Of a DNA stretch of 64,000 nucleotides, positions 35,764 through 44,049 are shown one piece after another; the stretch's first letter is position 1; each line of letters starts with the position of its first letter. Source of the DNA: DAOSCP01 sp035379625 (GTDB lineage: Bacteria > Bacteroidota > Ignavibacteria > Ignavibacteriales > DAOSCP01); contig DAOSVM010000009.1 of assembly GCA_035379625.1 (NCBI GenBank), positions 1 through 64,000 of the forward strand. Reading direction: 5' to 3'. The notes below the pieces were generated by a model, which was given only the letters and a program-made list of their open reading frames with translations, made no database searches and had not been told where the DNA came from. The translations under genes were made by a program, and so were the position numbers.

Positions 35764-37218
35764 ATGTCAAAACTTGTAACAAAAATTCGACCTGAAATTA
35801 GAAAAAAAACGGCTGAAAGATGCAAACAGAAAGGTATAATAATTCCAACTTTTGAACAGTTAAAAAATCCTGAACTTATACCTGAAAAAATTAAAAATAA
35901 ATTAAAAAATATTGGTCTTTGGGATATAAATCCGCTAAATTTATTTAGGATAACTTGGAAAAATGATATTCATACGGGATTATATGGTGATGTAAATATA
36001 TTTGAAATTCCTAAAGAAATAACTGGAGTTAAAGCAAGAATTATTGGATTGGTGGGGAAATATTTTCCTACAGGAGCGCATAAAGTCGGAGCGGCGTTTG
36101 GTTGTCTTGTGCCAAGACTTATTAGCGGAGAATTTGATCCGGATTATCATAAAGCTGTTTGGCCATCAACTGGGAATTATTGTCGTGGAGGAGCTTTTGA
36201 TTGTGCTCTTTTAAATTGTACAGCAGTTGCAATTTTGCCGGAAGAAATGTCTAAAGAAAGATTTGATTGGTTAAAAAGTATCGGTGCCGAAGTTATAGCA
36301 ACGCCCGGATGTGAATCCAACGTAAAAGAAATTTATGATAAATGTTGGGAACTCAAAAAAGATCCTATTTATTTCATTTTCAATCAGTTCGAAGAATTTG
36401 GAAATCCACTTTTCCATTATTCCGTAACTGCACCTGCTATCGAAGAAGCTTTCGAAAAAATTAAAAGTCCAAAACAAAAATTAAGCGCATTTATTTCAGC
36501 TACAGGCTCTGCTGGAACAATTGGTACAGGTGATTATTTGAAAAAAGTTTATCCTACAATGAAAGTTGTTGCTTCTGAAGCTCTTCAATGTCCTACTCTT
36601 TTACAGAACGGCTTTGGCGGGCACAGAATTGAAGGAATTGGCGATAAACACGTACCTTGGGTTCATAATGTTCGAAATACTGATATGGTTGTGGCTATCG
36701 ATGACCAAGATTGTATGAATATTTTACGCCTTTTTAACGACGAAACTGGTAAAAATTTCCTTGCTAATGAACTAAAAATTGATAAAAATGTAGTTGACAA
36801 ACTAGAATTACTCGGTATTTCCAGTATCAGTAATTTATTAACTGCAATAAAAGTCGCAAAATATTATGAATTTGATGAAAATGACGTAATTTTTACAGTT
36901 TTTACGGATTCTGCTGATATGTACCGATCTCGTTTGGTTGAGTTGGAAGAGCAAAATGGGAAATACAATCAAATTAACGCTTATCAACATTTTGCGGGCT
37001 CGTTACAAAAATTAACAATTGATTATGTAAAAGAACTTACTTACTACGACCGCAAAGCTATTCATAACTTAAAATATTACACTTGGGTTGAACAGCAAGG
37101 TAAAACATATGAAGAAATTTTAGAGCTGTGGAAACCGGAATTTTGGGATGAAATTTTTGAAAATGAAGCCAAATATATTGACGAATTAATTAAGGAATTT
37201 AACGCTCTTGTTGAATAA
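35764..37218 (+). CDS. PLP-dependent fold-type II lyase of the purine cluster
   Basis: 484 residues. The PLP Lys lies in FPTGAHKVGAAFG near 103 and the cofactor loop in WPSTGNYCRGGAFDC near 130. The C-terminal part includes ATGSAGTIGTGDYLKK and FTDSADMYRSRL. This is a long variant of the cysteine synthase/diaminopropionate ammonia-lyase superfamily. Proteins like it are typically encoded next to ygeW. It may be the functional counterpart of YgeX, making pyruvate and ammonia from a diamino acid, or may act on a related intermediate. It is set apart from ygeW by a half repeat element. The ribosome site AAGGA precedes the ATG. Confidence 0.8.
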   Translation: MSKLVTKIRPEIRKKTAERCKQKGIIIPTFEQLKNPELIPEKIKNKLKNIGLWDINPLNLFRITWKNDIHTGLYGDVNIFEIPKEITGVKARIIGLVGKYFPTGAHKVGAAFGCLVPRLISGEFDPDYHKAVWPSTGNYCRGGAFDCALLNCTAVAILPEEMSKERFDWLKSIGAEVIATPGCESNVKEIYDKCWELKKDPIYFIFNQFEEFGNPLFHYSVTAPAIEEAFEKIKSPKQKLSAFISATGSAGTIGTGDYLKKVYPTMKVVASEALQCPTLLQNGFGGHRIEGIGDKHVPWVHNVRNTDMVVAIDDQDCMNILRLFNDETGKNFLANELKIDKNVVDKLELLGISSISNLLTAIKVAKYYEFDENDVIFTVFTDSADMYRSRLVELEEQNGKYNQINAYQHFAGSLQKLTIDYVKELTYYDRKAIHNLKYYTWVEQQGKTYEEILELWKPEFWDEIFENEAKYIDELIKEFNALVE

Positions 37219-37789
37219 TTTCGATGTAATAATTTTAGCAGCTGGGTTGGGTAAAAGATTTGGTTGCCCAAAAATCAGAGCAAAAATTAAAGATACTTAT
37301 TTCTTAGATTATATTAGCTCTTTATATGAAATAAGCGTGGCTAAATTAGTGGTAACTAACATAATAGATTATAACTTTGCATTAAAACATTTTAAAAGTT
37401 ATCATTTGGCGATTAATCAAAATGTAGAATTAGGAATGCTTTATTCTTTGCAAAAAGGTATTGAAATTTCGAGTGCTGAATATTCTATAATTCATCCAAT
37501 TGATTTTTTGTTTGTAAAAGCTAAAACTATAAATAATTTGATTTTACAATATAATAGTGATTACGATATAATTAAACCTATTTATAACAATAAAGGTGGC
37601 CATCCAATAGTAATAAATTCAAAAGTAAAGGGGAGTGTATTGCAAATTCGGGATTATACTCTTAAATTAAACGATATTTTAAAAAATCCTAATTTCAAAA
37701 CACATTTATTACAAACGGATGATTCCGGAATACTATTTAATGTTAACACAATGGAAGATTTAAAAAATGGAATTAACAAGTATTTATGA
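37208..37789 (+). CDS. MocA/YgfJ-like molybdopterin nucleotidyltransferase
   Basis: 193 residues. The nucleotide-binding signature LAAGLGKRFGCPK is near residue 10, and HPIDFLFV near 97 takes the place of the D-x-P metal site. NKGGHPIVI near 136 matches the family G-H-P motif. MocA transfers CMP to molybdopterin for xanthine dehydrogenase-type enzymes, which fits two such enzymes in this operon. There is no ATG at the start; TTG 37208 (or TTG 37211) with AAGGA about 10 bases upstream is the likely initiator, overlapping the previous stop. Cofactor specificity (CTP or GTP) is inferred. Confidence 0.83.
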   Translation: MLNNFDVIILAAGLGKRFGCPKIRAKIKDTYFLDYISSLYEISVAKLVVTNIIDYNFALKHFKSYHLAINQNVELGMLYSLQKGIEISSAEYSIIHPIDFLFVKAKTINNLILQYNSDYDIIKPIYNNKGGHPIVINSKVKGSVLQIRDYTLKLNDILKNPNFKTHLLQTDDSGILFNVNTMEDLKNGINKYL

Positions 37790-38591
37790 AAAAATTAATT
37801 ATTTGATACAGCAAAAAATTAGGTTCTGGGTTGCAACAATTATAAAATCCGATGGTTCTGTTCCTGGACAAACGGGAATGAAACTTATTGTTGTTAGCGA
37901 AAACGAAATTTATGGAACAATTGGCGGCGGTAATATTGAACATTATGTTATAAAAAAAATATTGAAATATAAACCTAATGATCTACAAATTTGGGATTTT
38001 GCACTTTCGCAAGATCCAGATGAGATTAAAGAAAGTTTAGGAATGCTCTGTGGTGGGCAACAACAAGTTTTAATTGAACCTGTTAACTTGAAAGAAAAAT
38101 TATTTATTTTTGGAGCAGGGCATTGCGCTATTAGTTTATCCGCAATTGCTTCTAAATGCGGATTTGATGTTTACGTGTTAGACAACCGTGATGAATGGTT
38201 AAATGAAAAGTATCATCCACTTGCAACTCAACTAATAAAATCCAATTTCCAGCATTTTGATGAAACAATTATTCCAGATAATTCATTTTTAGTAATTATG
38301 ACTTATGCTCATACTTACGATGAAATTTTGTTAAAAAAATTATTAAATAAAAAATCGAAATATATTGGAATGATAGGGAGCAGAAATAAAATTAAAAAAA
38401 TATTTGATGATCTAATAAAAGAAGGTTATGATAAGGAATTATTAAAAAAAGTTTATGCTCCAATTGGTTTTGAATTAAAAACTCACACGCCAGAAGAAAT
38501 AGCAGTTAGTATTTCTGCTCAACTATTAGCTGTAAAAAATGGGATATCTTCTATAGCAATAAATTCAAATCCATTATTAGGAAATAATTAG
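37767..38591 (+). CDS. XdhC/CoxF-family maturation factor
   Basis: 274 residues. The N-terminal XdhC motif reads ATIIKSDGSVPGQTGMKLIV, then GTIGGGNIEH and LGMLCGGQQQVLIEP. The C-terminal half has a Rossmann start FIFGAGHCAISLSAIA near 113 and YIGMIGSRNKI. XdhC proteins bind and sulfurate the molybdenum cofactor before insertion into xanthine dehydrogenase-type enzymes. The gene overlaps the MocA-like gene by 23 bases, which supports a joint role in maturing the two hydroxylases of this cluster. Confidence 0.87.
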   Translation: MELTSIYEKINYLIQQKIRFWVATIIKSDGSVPGQTGMKLIVVSENEIYGTIGGGNIEHYVIKKILKYKPNDLQIWDFALSQDPDEIKESLGMLCGGQQQVLIEPVNLKEKLFIFGAGHCAISLSAIASKCGFDVYVLDNRDEWLNEKYHPLATQLIKSNFQHFDETIIPDNSFLVIMTYAHTYDEILLKKLLNKKSKYIGMIGSRNKIKKIFDDLIKEGYDKELLKKVYAPIGFELKTHTPEEIAVSISAQLLAVKNGISSIAINSNPLLGNN

Positions 38592-38602
38592 GAGAAATAT
38601 AA

Positions 38603-39247
38603 ATGAAGACAAATATTAAATTTCAAACAGTTTTGTTAGTTGGTGCAATTTGGGGATTTTTCGAAGCATCAATGGGAATTTATGTAAAAGGCGTTTGCGG
38701 ATATCAAATGACTGGTTCAGTTATGACCGGGATAGCAATTTTTTTTATGACGCTAGGATATTCTTATTCCAAAGAAACAAAATCAATCCTTTATATGCTA
38801 GTTTTGGCAATAAATTTGAAAATTTTTAGTGCTTTGATTATTGGGAAGCCAATTTTTGGAGGCGGTGTTGCTAATCCAGTATTTGCTTTTATTACAGAAG
38901 CATTATCTTTGATGGTAATTATCTATTTAATGAATGAATTTAATTCAAAAAATATTGTAAAAAATTCATTATTTGGTGGTTTAACTGCACTAATTGCAGT
39001 TAATGTTTTCCCGTATGTTGGTCATTTTACTGGAAATGTAGCTTGCAACACAAACGGTTATCCTTGGTCATTGTTATATTCACCAGTTTCTGTGTCCTTA
39101 TCTATGATATTATTTCCAGTTGCTATCAAATTAGGTGAAATATTAGCATATGAAATTAATGAAAATCGCATTAATAAATTCAAAATAGCTCTTGTTAATT
39201 CATTATCTATAGTTTTCATATTATTATCACTATTGATTGCAAAATAA
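38603..39247 (+). CDS. Multipass membrane protein of unknown function in purine cluster
   Basis: 214 residues with about six hydrophobic segments and short loops. The first segment includes GAIWGFFEASMGIYVKGVCGY; others include GVANPVFAFITEALSLMVIIYL. I do not recognise the family; length and layout resemble substrate-binding subunits of small vitamin transporters, but there is no defining motif. It starts after a good ribosome site (TTAGGAG) and its stop overlaps the next start (TAATGG), so it belongs to the operon. It is the only membrane protein of the cluster, making a purine or cofactor transport role conceivable. Confidence 0.7.
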   Translation: MKTNIKFQTVLLVGAIWGFFEASMGIYVKGVCGYQMTGSVMTGIAIFFMTLGYSYSKETKSILYMLVLAINLKIFSALIIGKPIFGGGVANPVFAFITEALSLMVIIYLMNEFNSKNIVKNSLFGGLTALIAVNVFPYVGHFTGNVACNTNGYPWSLLYSPVSVSLSMILFPVAIKLGEILAYEINENRINKFKIALVNSLSIVFILLSLLIAK

Positions 39248-39723
39248 TGGTAAACATAATAACGGGCGAAATACAATCCGGAAAAACTACATATTTGCTT
39301 AACCTTATAAAAGATAGTTTTTCCGGAAAAACTATTGCAGGGTATACAACAAAGAGAATTTTAGATAATTCTAATTTCATAATAGGTTTTTCATTTAAAA
39401 CATTTACAACAAATCGCGAAATACTATTTGCACACTCGCAACAAAAAATTGGAAACAAAAAATTTGGCAATTACTTTGTTAATGAAAATAGTTTTGTAAA
39501 GTTAATTGATGAAATAAAAAAAGTTTTCGAACCAGATTTATTAGTATTTGATGAATTAGGAAAGATGGAAATAAATAATGATTACTTTGTAAATCAAATA
39601 AAATTATTTGTTAGAAATTATCCTTTATCATTTATTGTAATTCAAAAACGCGTACTAGATTTTTGGCTCGAAAAATTAGAAATAGAAGCTTACAATTTAA
39701 AGATTATTGAAAAAATATCTTAA
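39247..39723 (+). CDS. THEP1-like P-loop nucleoside-triphosphatase
   Basis: 158 residues. The P-loop is GEIQSGKTTYL near 7, and the Walker B region reads LLVFDELGKMEI near 99, the D-E-x-G-x-M-E pattern of the THEP1/NTPase_1 family. No other domain is present. Such small NTPases occur near molybdenum hydroxylase clusters, but their role there is not established. It is the last gene before dnaE and overlaps the membrane protein stop by one base, suggesting that the two act together. Confidence 0.75.
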   Translation: MVNIITGEIQSGKTTYLLNLIKDSFSGKTIAGYTTKRILDNSNFIIGFSFKTFTTNREILFAHSQQKIGNKKFGNYFVNENSFVKLIDEIKKVFEPDLLVFDELGKMEINNDYFVNQIKLFVRNYPLSFIVIQKRVLDFWLEKLEIEAYNLKIIEKIS

Positions 39724-39789
39724 ATTTCATAAAATCCAACCTTTTTCTTAAATTTGTTAAATGTATATTTTTTTATTCTAAGGGAAATT

Positions 39790-42700
39790 ATGGGTGCAGA
39801 TTTTGTACATATACACGTACACTCTCATTATAGTTTGCAAGATGCCGCTGCAACAGTTGGAGAATTAGTAAAAGCTGCAAAAGAAGATGGTATGACAGCT
39901 TTAGCTTTAACAGACCACGGCGTTATGTATGGTATAGCAGAATTTTACAAAAAAGCAAAAGAAGCTGGAATTAAACCAATTATCGGTAGTGAACTTTATA
40001 TTGTGCCGGATAAAGCTTCAAGATTTGATAAAGGAAAAAATGAAAGATCTGATGATGATAACGACACATATTCATCATCACCTAAAAAAATTTACAACCA
40101 TTTAATACTTTTAGCAAAAAATGAAATTGGATATAAAAATTTAGTTAAACTTTGTTCAATTGGGCATAAAGAAGGTTATTACTATAAACCAAGAATAGAT
40201 TGGGAAACATTAGTACAATATCACGAAGGATTAATTTGTACAACAGCTTGTCCAGCTGGAATTATTGCCACTCCAATTATAAATAATGAATATGAAAAAG
40301 CTAAACAAATAGCTTTGGAATATAAAGAGTTATTTGGAGACGATTTTTATCTTGAAATTCAAGATCACGGGCTGGAAATAGAGAAAAAACTTCTTAAATA
40401 TATTCCACAAATTGCTAAAGAAACAGGTATTAAGCTTGTTGCTACAAATGATGTGCACTATCAAAAAAGAGAACACGCAATTGCTCATAACATTTTGATT
40501 AATCTTAGCGAAAAAGATATTGATTATCGAAATTTAAGATATGGCACTGACCAGCTCTATTTTAAAACAGCTGATGAAATGAAAGCAATTTTTAAAGATT
40601 TTCCTGAAGCTATCGAGTCAACATTAGAAATTGCTGATAAAATAAATCTTGAATTCAAATTCGGTGTTTACCATATGCCGAAATTTCCAATTCCTGAAGA
40701 ACACAAAGAAAAAAATCTGGATCAATATTTTATTTATTTAGCAAAAGAAGGTTTAAAGAGACGATTTGCAAATATTACTCCCGAAATAAGAGAAAGATTC
40801 GATTTCGAGATTGAAACAATTGTAAAAATGGGCTTTTCTGGCTATTTTCTTATTGTACAAGATTTTATTAACGCATCAAAACAAAGGGGAATTGCTGTAG
40901 GGCCTGGTCGTGGTAGTGCTGCTGGTAGTCTTGTTGCTTATTGTCTTGGCATTACTAACGTAGATCCTCTAGAATATGATTTGTTATTTGAAAGATTTTT
41001 AAATCCTGATAGAAAATCTATGCCTGATATCGATGTTGATTTTGCAGACGATAAACGTGAAAAAGTAATTGAATATGTTAAAGAAAAATATGGCGAAGAG
41101 TCCGTTTCTCAAATTGTGACATTTAACACATTATCATCAAAGGCAGTTTTAACTGATGTTGCCAGAGTTATTGGTGTGCCATTAAATGAAGTTAAAAATA
41201 TTACAAAACATATTCCTTCTGTATTTGGAAAAGTTTATTCCATTGAGCAAGCCATAAATGAAGTACCAGAGTTAGAACATCTAAAAAATCCACAAAATGA
41301 AAAAATTAAAGAATTACTCGAATATTCAAAAATACTAGAAGGTAAAAATAGAAATTCATCAAAACACGCTGCTGGTGTTGTTATAGCTCCTGGTGATATA
41401 ACCGATTATGTACCTATTGCAAAAGCACAAAGAGAAGACAACGTTTTTGTTACACAATTTAATATGAAAATGCTGGAAGATTTTGCTGGTCTTCTCAAAA
41501 TGGATTTTCTTGGCCTAAGAACTCTTACAATCATCACAGAGACGATAAAATTAATCAAGAAAAATTATGGTATTGAAATTGATTTAGATAAAATTCCATT
41601 TGATGATCCTAAAACTTATGAATTATTCAGCAATGGGCAAACGACTGCAGTATTTCAGTTTGAAAGTCCAAATATGCGTGAATATTTAAGTCGCTTAAAG
41701 CCTGAAAGTATTAAGGATTTAGCGGCAATGAATGCTTTGTATCGTCCGGGTCCAATGCAATTTATCGATACTTTTATTAAAAAAAAATTCGGGCAGGAAG
41801 AAATTACATATCGTCATCCAAAGTTAGAACCAATTCTCAAGGAAACTTACGGTATAATTGTTTACCAAGAACAAGCTATTCAAATTGCCAATAAAATAGC
41901 TGGAATGACTTTAGCCCAAGCTGATATTTTAAGAAGAGCTATGGGTAAAAAAGATGCTGAAGCAATGAAAAAACAAAAATCTATTTTTGTTGAAGGGGCT
42001 GTGAAAAATGGTATAGATGAACAAATTGCAACTGATATTTTTAATGATATCGAAGCTTTTGCATCTTATGGTTTTAATAAAAGCCATGCTGTAGCTTATA
42101 GTGTTGTGGCTTACTATACAGCTTATTTAAAAGCTAATTATCCTGCTGAATTTTTAGCTGCTAATATGACAAACGAATTAAATGACGTTTCTAAAATTGC
42201 TATACTGCTTGATGAATGCCGTAAAATGAAAATTAACGTCAGACCACCTAATATTAATAAACCTTCTGTCTATTTTGATGTTGAAAATGGTGAAATTATT
42301 TTTGGTATGGCTGCAATTAAAGGCGTAGGCGAAGGTGCAGTTGAAGAAATTTATAATGCAAAGAAAAATTTAAACAGAGATTTCAAAAATATTTTCGATT
42401 TCTGTGCTAATGTTGATAATAGAATTTTAAATAAAAAAGCTTTAGAAGCATTAGTTCTAGCTGGTGCATTCGATTTTACGGGATTTTCTCGCTCTCAAAA
42501 CTTTATGGCAATAGAAGCTGCTATTGAATATGGTAAAAATTACAAAAAAACACTTGAAAAATCTACCGATAGTTTATTCGATTTATCAGCATCAGATGAT
42601 ATTTTAATACAAGAGCCTAAAATGCCAGAAGTTCCTTCGTGGGGATTAGAGATTGAATTAGCAAATGAAAGAAAAGTTTTAGGTTTTTATTTATCAGATC

Positions 42701-43269
42701 ATCCCGTCTCTAATTACGAAATAGATAGAAACTTCATTGCAAATGTAGAATTAGGAGATACTACCAATGTTAATGATAATGATGAAGTAACAGTTTTAGG
42801 CGTTATAATTGAAAAAGATGAAAAACTCGATAAAAATAAGCGTCCAATGGCTTTTTTTAAGGTTGATGATATTACTGGCGTTTGTGAATGTATTATTTTT
42901 AATCGTGCTTATGAAAGTGCAAAAAATTTATTAGTTGAAGAAAATGTTGTTTGCATAAATGGGATTGCTGAAAATACTGGAGATTCTATTAAAATTACAG
43001 TTAATAAAGTTATGGATGTTGAAAGTGCACGCAACCAAACTGTTAAAGCTTTAAATTTAATTATAGATGAAAAAAATACAGTAGATGACCTTAATAAAAT
43101 TCAAAATATTTTGGAAAAGTATCCCGGAAATAAAAACGTAATAATAACTTATTACAAAAATAAAATGCTCAGACATTTTAATTTAAATATTAAAATTAAT
43201 CTATCAAATGATTTGCTTAACGAATTATTACAAATTTTGAGTAGAAACAAAATTAAATACTATAAATAG
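39790..43269 (+). CDS. dnaE: DNA polymerase III alpha subunit
   Basis: 1159 residues, normal for DnaE1. The N-terminal PHP domain starts HIHVHSHYSLQDAA. Polymerase-domain motifs are GPGRGSAAGSL near 378 and PDIDVDF near 415; later come FNKSHAVAYSVVAYYTAYLK and a C-terminal OB-fold (EVTVLGVIIEKDEKL). It is the main replicative polymerase. I use ATG 39790, preceded by AAGGG, because MGADFVHIHVHSHYS is where family members begin. It is unrelated to the purine genes, which mark the end of that cluster. No strong terminator is visible after it. Confidence 0.95.
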   Translation: MGADFVHIHVHSHYSLQDAAATVGELVKAAKEDGMTALALTDHGVMYGIAEFYKKAKEAGIKPIIGSELYIVPDKASRFDKGKNERSDDDNDTYSSSPKKIYNHLILLAKNEIGYKNLVKLCSIGHKEGYYYKPRIDWETLVQYHEGLICTTACPAGIIATPIINNEYEKAKQIALEYKELFGDDFYLEIQDHGLEIEKKLLKYIPQIAKETGIKLVATNDVHYQKREHAIAHNILINLSEKDIDYRNLRYGTDQLYFKTADEMKAIFKDFPEAIESTLEIADKINLEFKFGVYHMPKFPIPEEHKEKNLDQYFIYLAKEGLKRRFANITPEIRERFDFEIETIVKMGFSGYFLIVQDFINASKQRGIAVGPGRGSAAGSLVAYCLGITNVDPLEYDLLFERFLNPDRKSMPDIDVDFADDKREKVIEYVKEKYGEESVSQIVTFNTLSSKAVLTDVARVIGVPLNEVKNITKHIPSVFGKVYSIEQAINEVPELEHLKNPQNEKIKELLEYSKILEGKNRNSSKHAAGVVIAPGDITDYVPIAKAQREDNVFVTQFNMKMLEDFAGLLKMDFLGLRTLTIITETIKLIKKNYGIEIDLDKIPFDDPKTYELFSNGQTTAVFQFESPNMREYLSRLKPESIKDLAAMNALYRPGPMQFIDTFIKKKFGQEEITYRHPKLEPILKETYGIIVYQEQAIQIANKIAGMTLAQADILRRAMGKKDAEAMKKQKSIFVEGAVKNGIDEQIATDIFNDIEAFASYGFNKSHAVAYSVVAYYTAYLKANYPAEFLAANMTNELNDVSKIAILLDECRKMKINVRPPNINKPSVYFDVENGEIIFGMAAIKGVGEGAVEEIYNAKKNLNRDFKNIFDFCANVDNRILNKKALEALVLAGAFDFTGFSRSQNFMAIEAAIEYGKNYKKTLEKSTDSLFDLSASDDILIQEPKMPEVPSWGLEIELANERKVLGFYLSDHPVSNYEIDRNFIANVELGDTTNVNDNDEVTVLGVIIEKDEKLDKNKRPMAFFKVDDITGVCECIIFNRAYESAKNLLVEENVVCINGIAENTGDSIKITVNKVMDVESARNQTVKALNLIIDEKNTVDDLNKIQNILEKYPGNKNVIITYYKNKMLRHFNLNIKINLSNDLLNELLQILSRNKIKYYK

Positions 43270-43288
43270 ATGTATTTTGAGATAGCGT

Positions 43289-43501
43289 TTAATTGTTTAT
43301 CTTTTTTATATATGAAGATAAAAAATTGAATTGAGATAATTTTCTTTCAACTTTCTCAAATTCTTCATCGATTTGTTGATAAAACTTATTCAATGATTCT
43401 TCAATTTCATTTTCAAATTCACTTAAATCAAATAAATTATTTACATCATTATTTAAATAATTGTTAACATTGTGATTATTATCATTACTCATATTACTCA
43501 A
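43289..43501 (-). CDS. Small hypothetical Asn-rich protein
   Basis: 70 residues: an N-terminal stretch rich in N and D followed by an acidic helix with coiled-coil character (EFENEIEESLNKFYQQIDEEF). There is no signal, membrane segment or metal site. There is no clear ribosome site, and the start could be the second in-frame ATG at 43489 or nearby. It lies convergent with dnaE, 19 bases after its stop. It may be a real small gene, but the evidence is only an open frame with sensible composition. Confidence 0.4.
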   Translation of the reverse strand: MSNMSNDNNHNVNNYLNNDVNNLFDLSEFENEIEESLNKFYQQIDEEFEKVERKLSQFNFLSSYIKKINN

Positions 43502-43628
43502 ATATTAATGTTATATTAAAATAGTAATTATTAAGTGCTTAAATATAATAATAAATTAACTGGAAGTCAAATTAAATTTTAGGGAATTAAAAAGTAAAAA
43601 AAAATAAATTAAAAAAAATCATAATTTG

Positions 43629-44037
43629 GCTCAGTAGGGTGGCACGGAATTGCCACAATTTGGCAAAAATAAATGTAGCGTGGCATTGATATGCCACAAA
43701 AGTGGCACGAATTTTCCACGCGGTGGCAGAAATAAATGTAGAGTGGCATCGAATGCCACTCGGTGGCACGCAAAGTTGCCAAGTTGGCAGATAAATTTAA
43801 ACGGTGGCAATTTTGTAGCAAGAAAATGGAAGGGATTTGCCAACAGGTGGCAAAAATTGATGTAGGGTGGCATTGATATGCCACCTTTTTGGCACGGAAT
43901 TACCACAATGGTGGCACGCAAATTTAAAAGGTGGCAATTATATTGTATATACGATATAATTGCCACCTTGATTTTTTTGCAAGAATTGCAAAAAAACGCA
44001 CAACTTCAGTTGTGCGGCACGCTTACACCGTCTGAGC
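43629..44037. mobile_element. Inverted-repeat-bounded element 4 (GTGGCA hairpin-array type)
   Basis: The left end GCTCAG (43629-43634) retains only the first bases of the end repeat; the right end GCTTACACCGTCTGAGC (44021-44037) is complete. The interior has eleven GTGGCA and five TGCCAC words, several as local hairpins of the form GTGGCAT-TGAT-ATGCCAC, and a 14-bp terminal hairpin GGTGGCAATTATAT / ATATAATTGCCACC (43930-43967). The hairpins TTTTTGCAA-GAA-TTGCAAAAA and CGCACAACT-TC-AGTTGTGCG precede the right end. It lies between two minus-strand genes, directly after the protease stop. Confidence 0.62.
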
Positions 44038-44049
44038 CCATTATAATTT

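Noticed and set aside
43629..44037. Possible CRISPR array from regularly recurring GTGGCA words
   Set aside because: Repeats are only 6-18 bases, in both orientations, with irregular spacing and non-unique spacers, and no cas genes are nearby.
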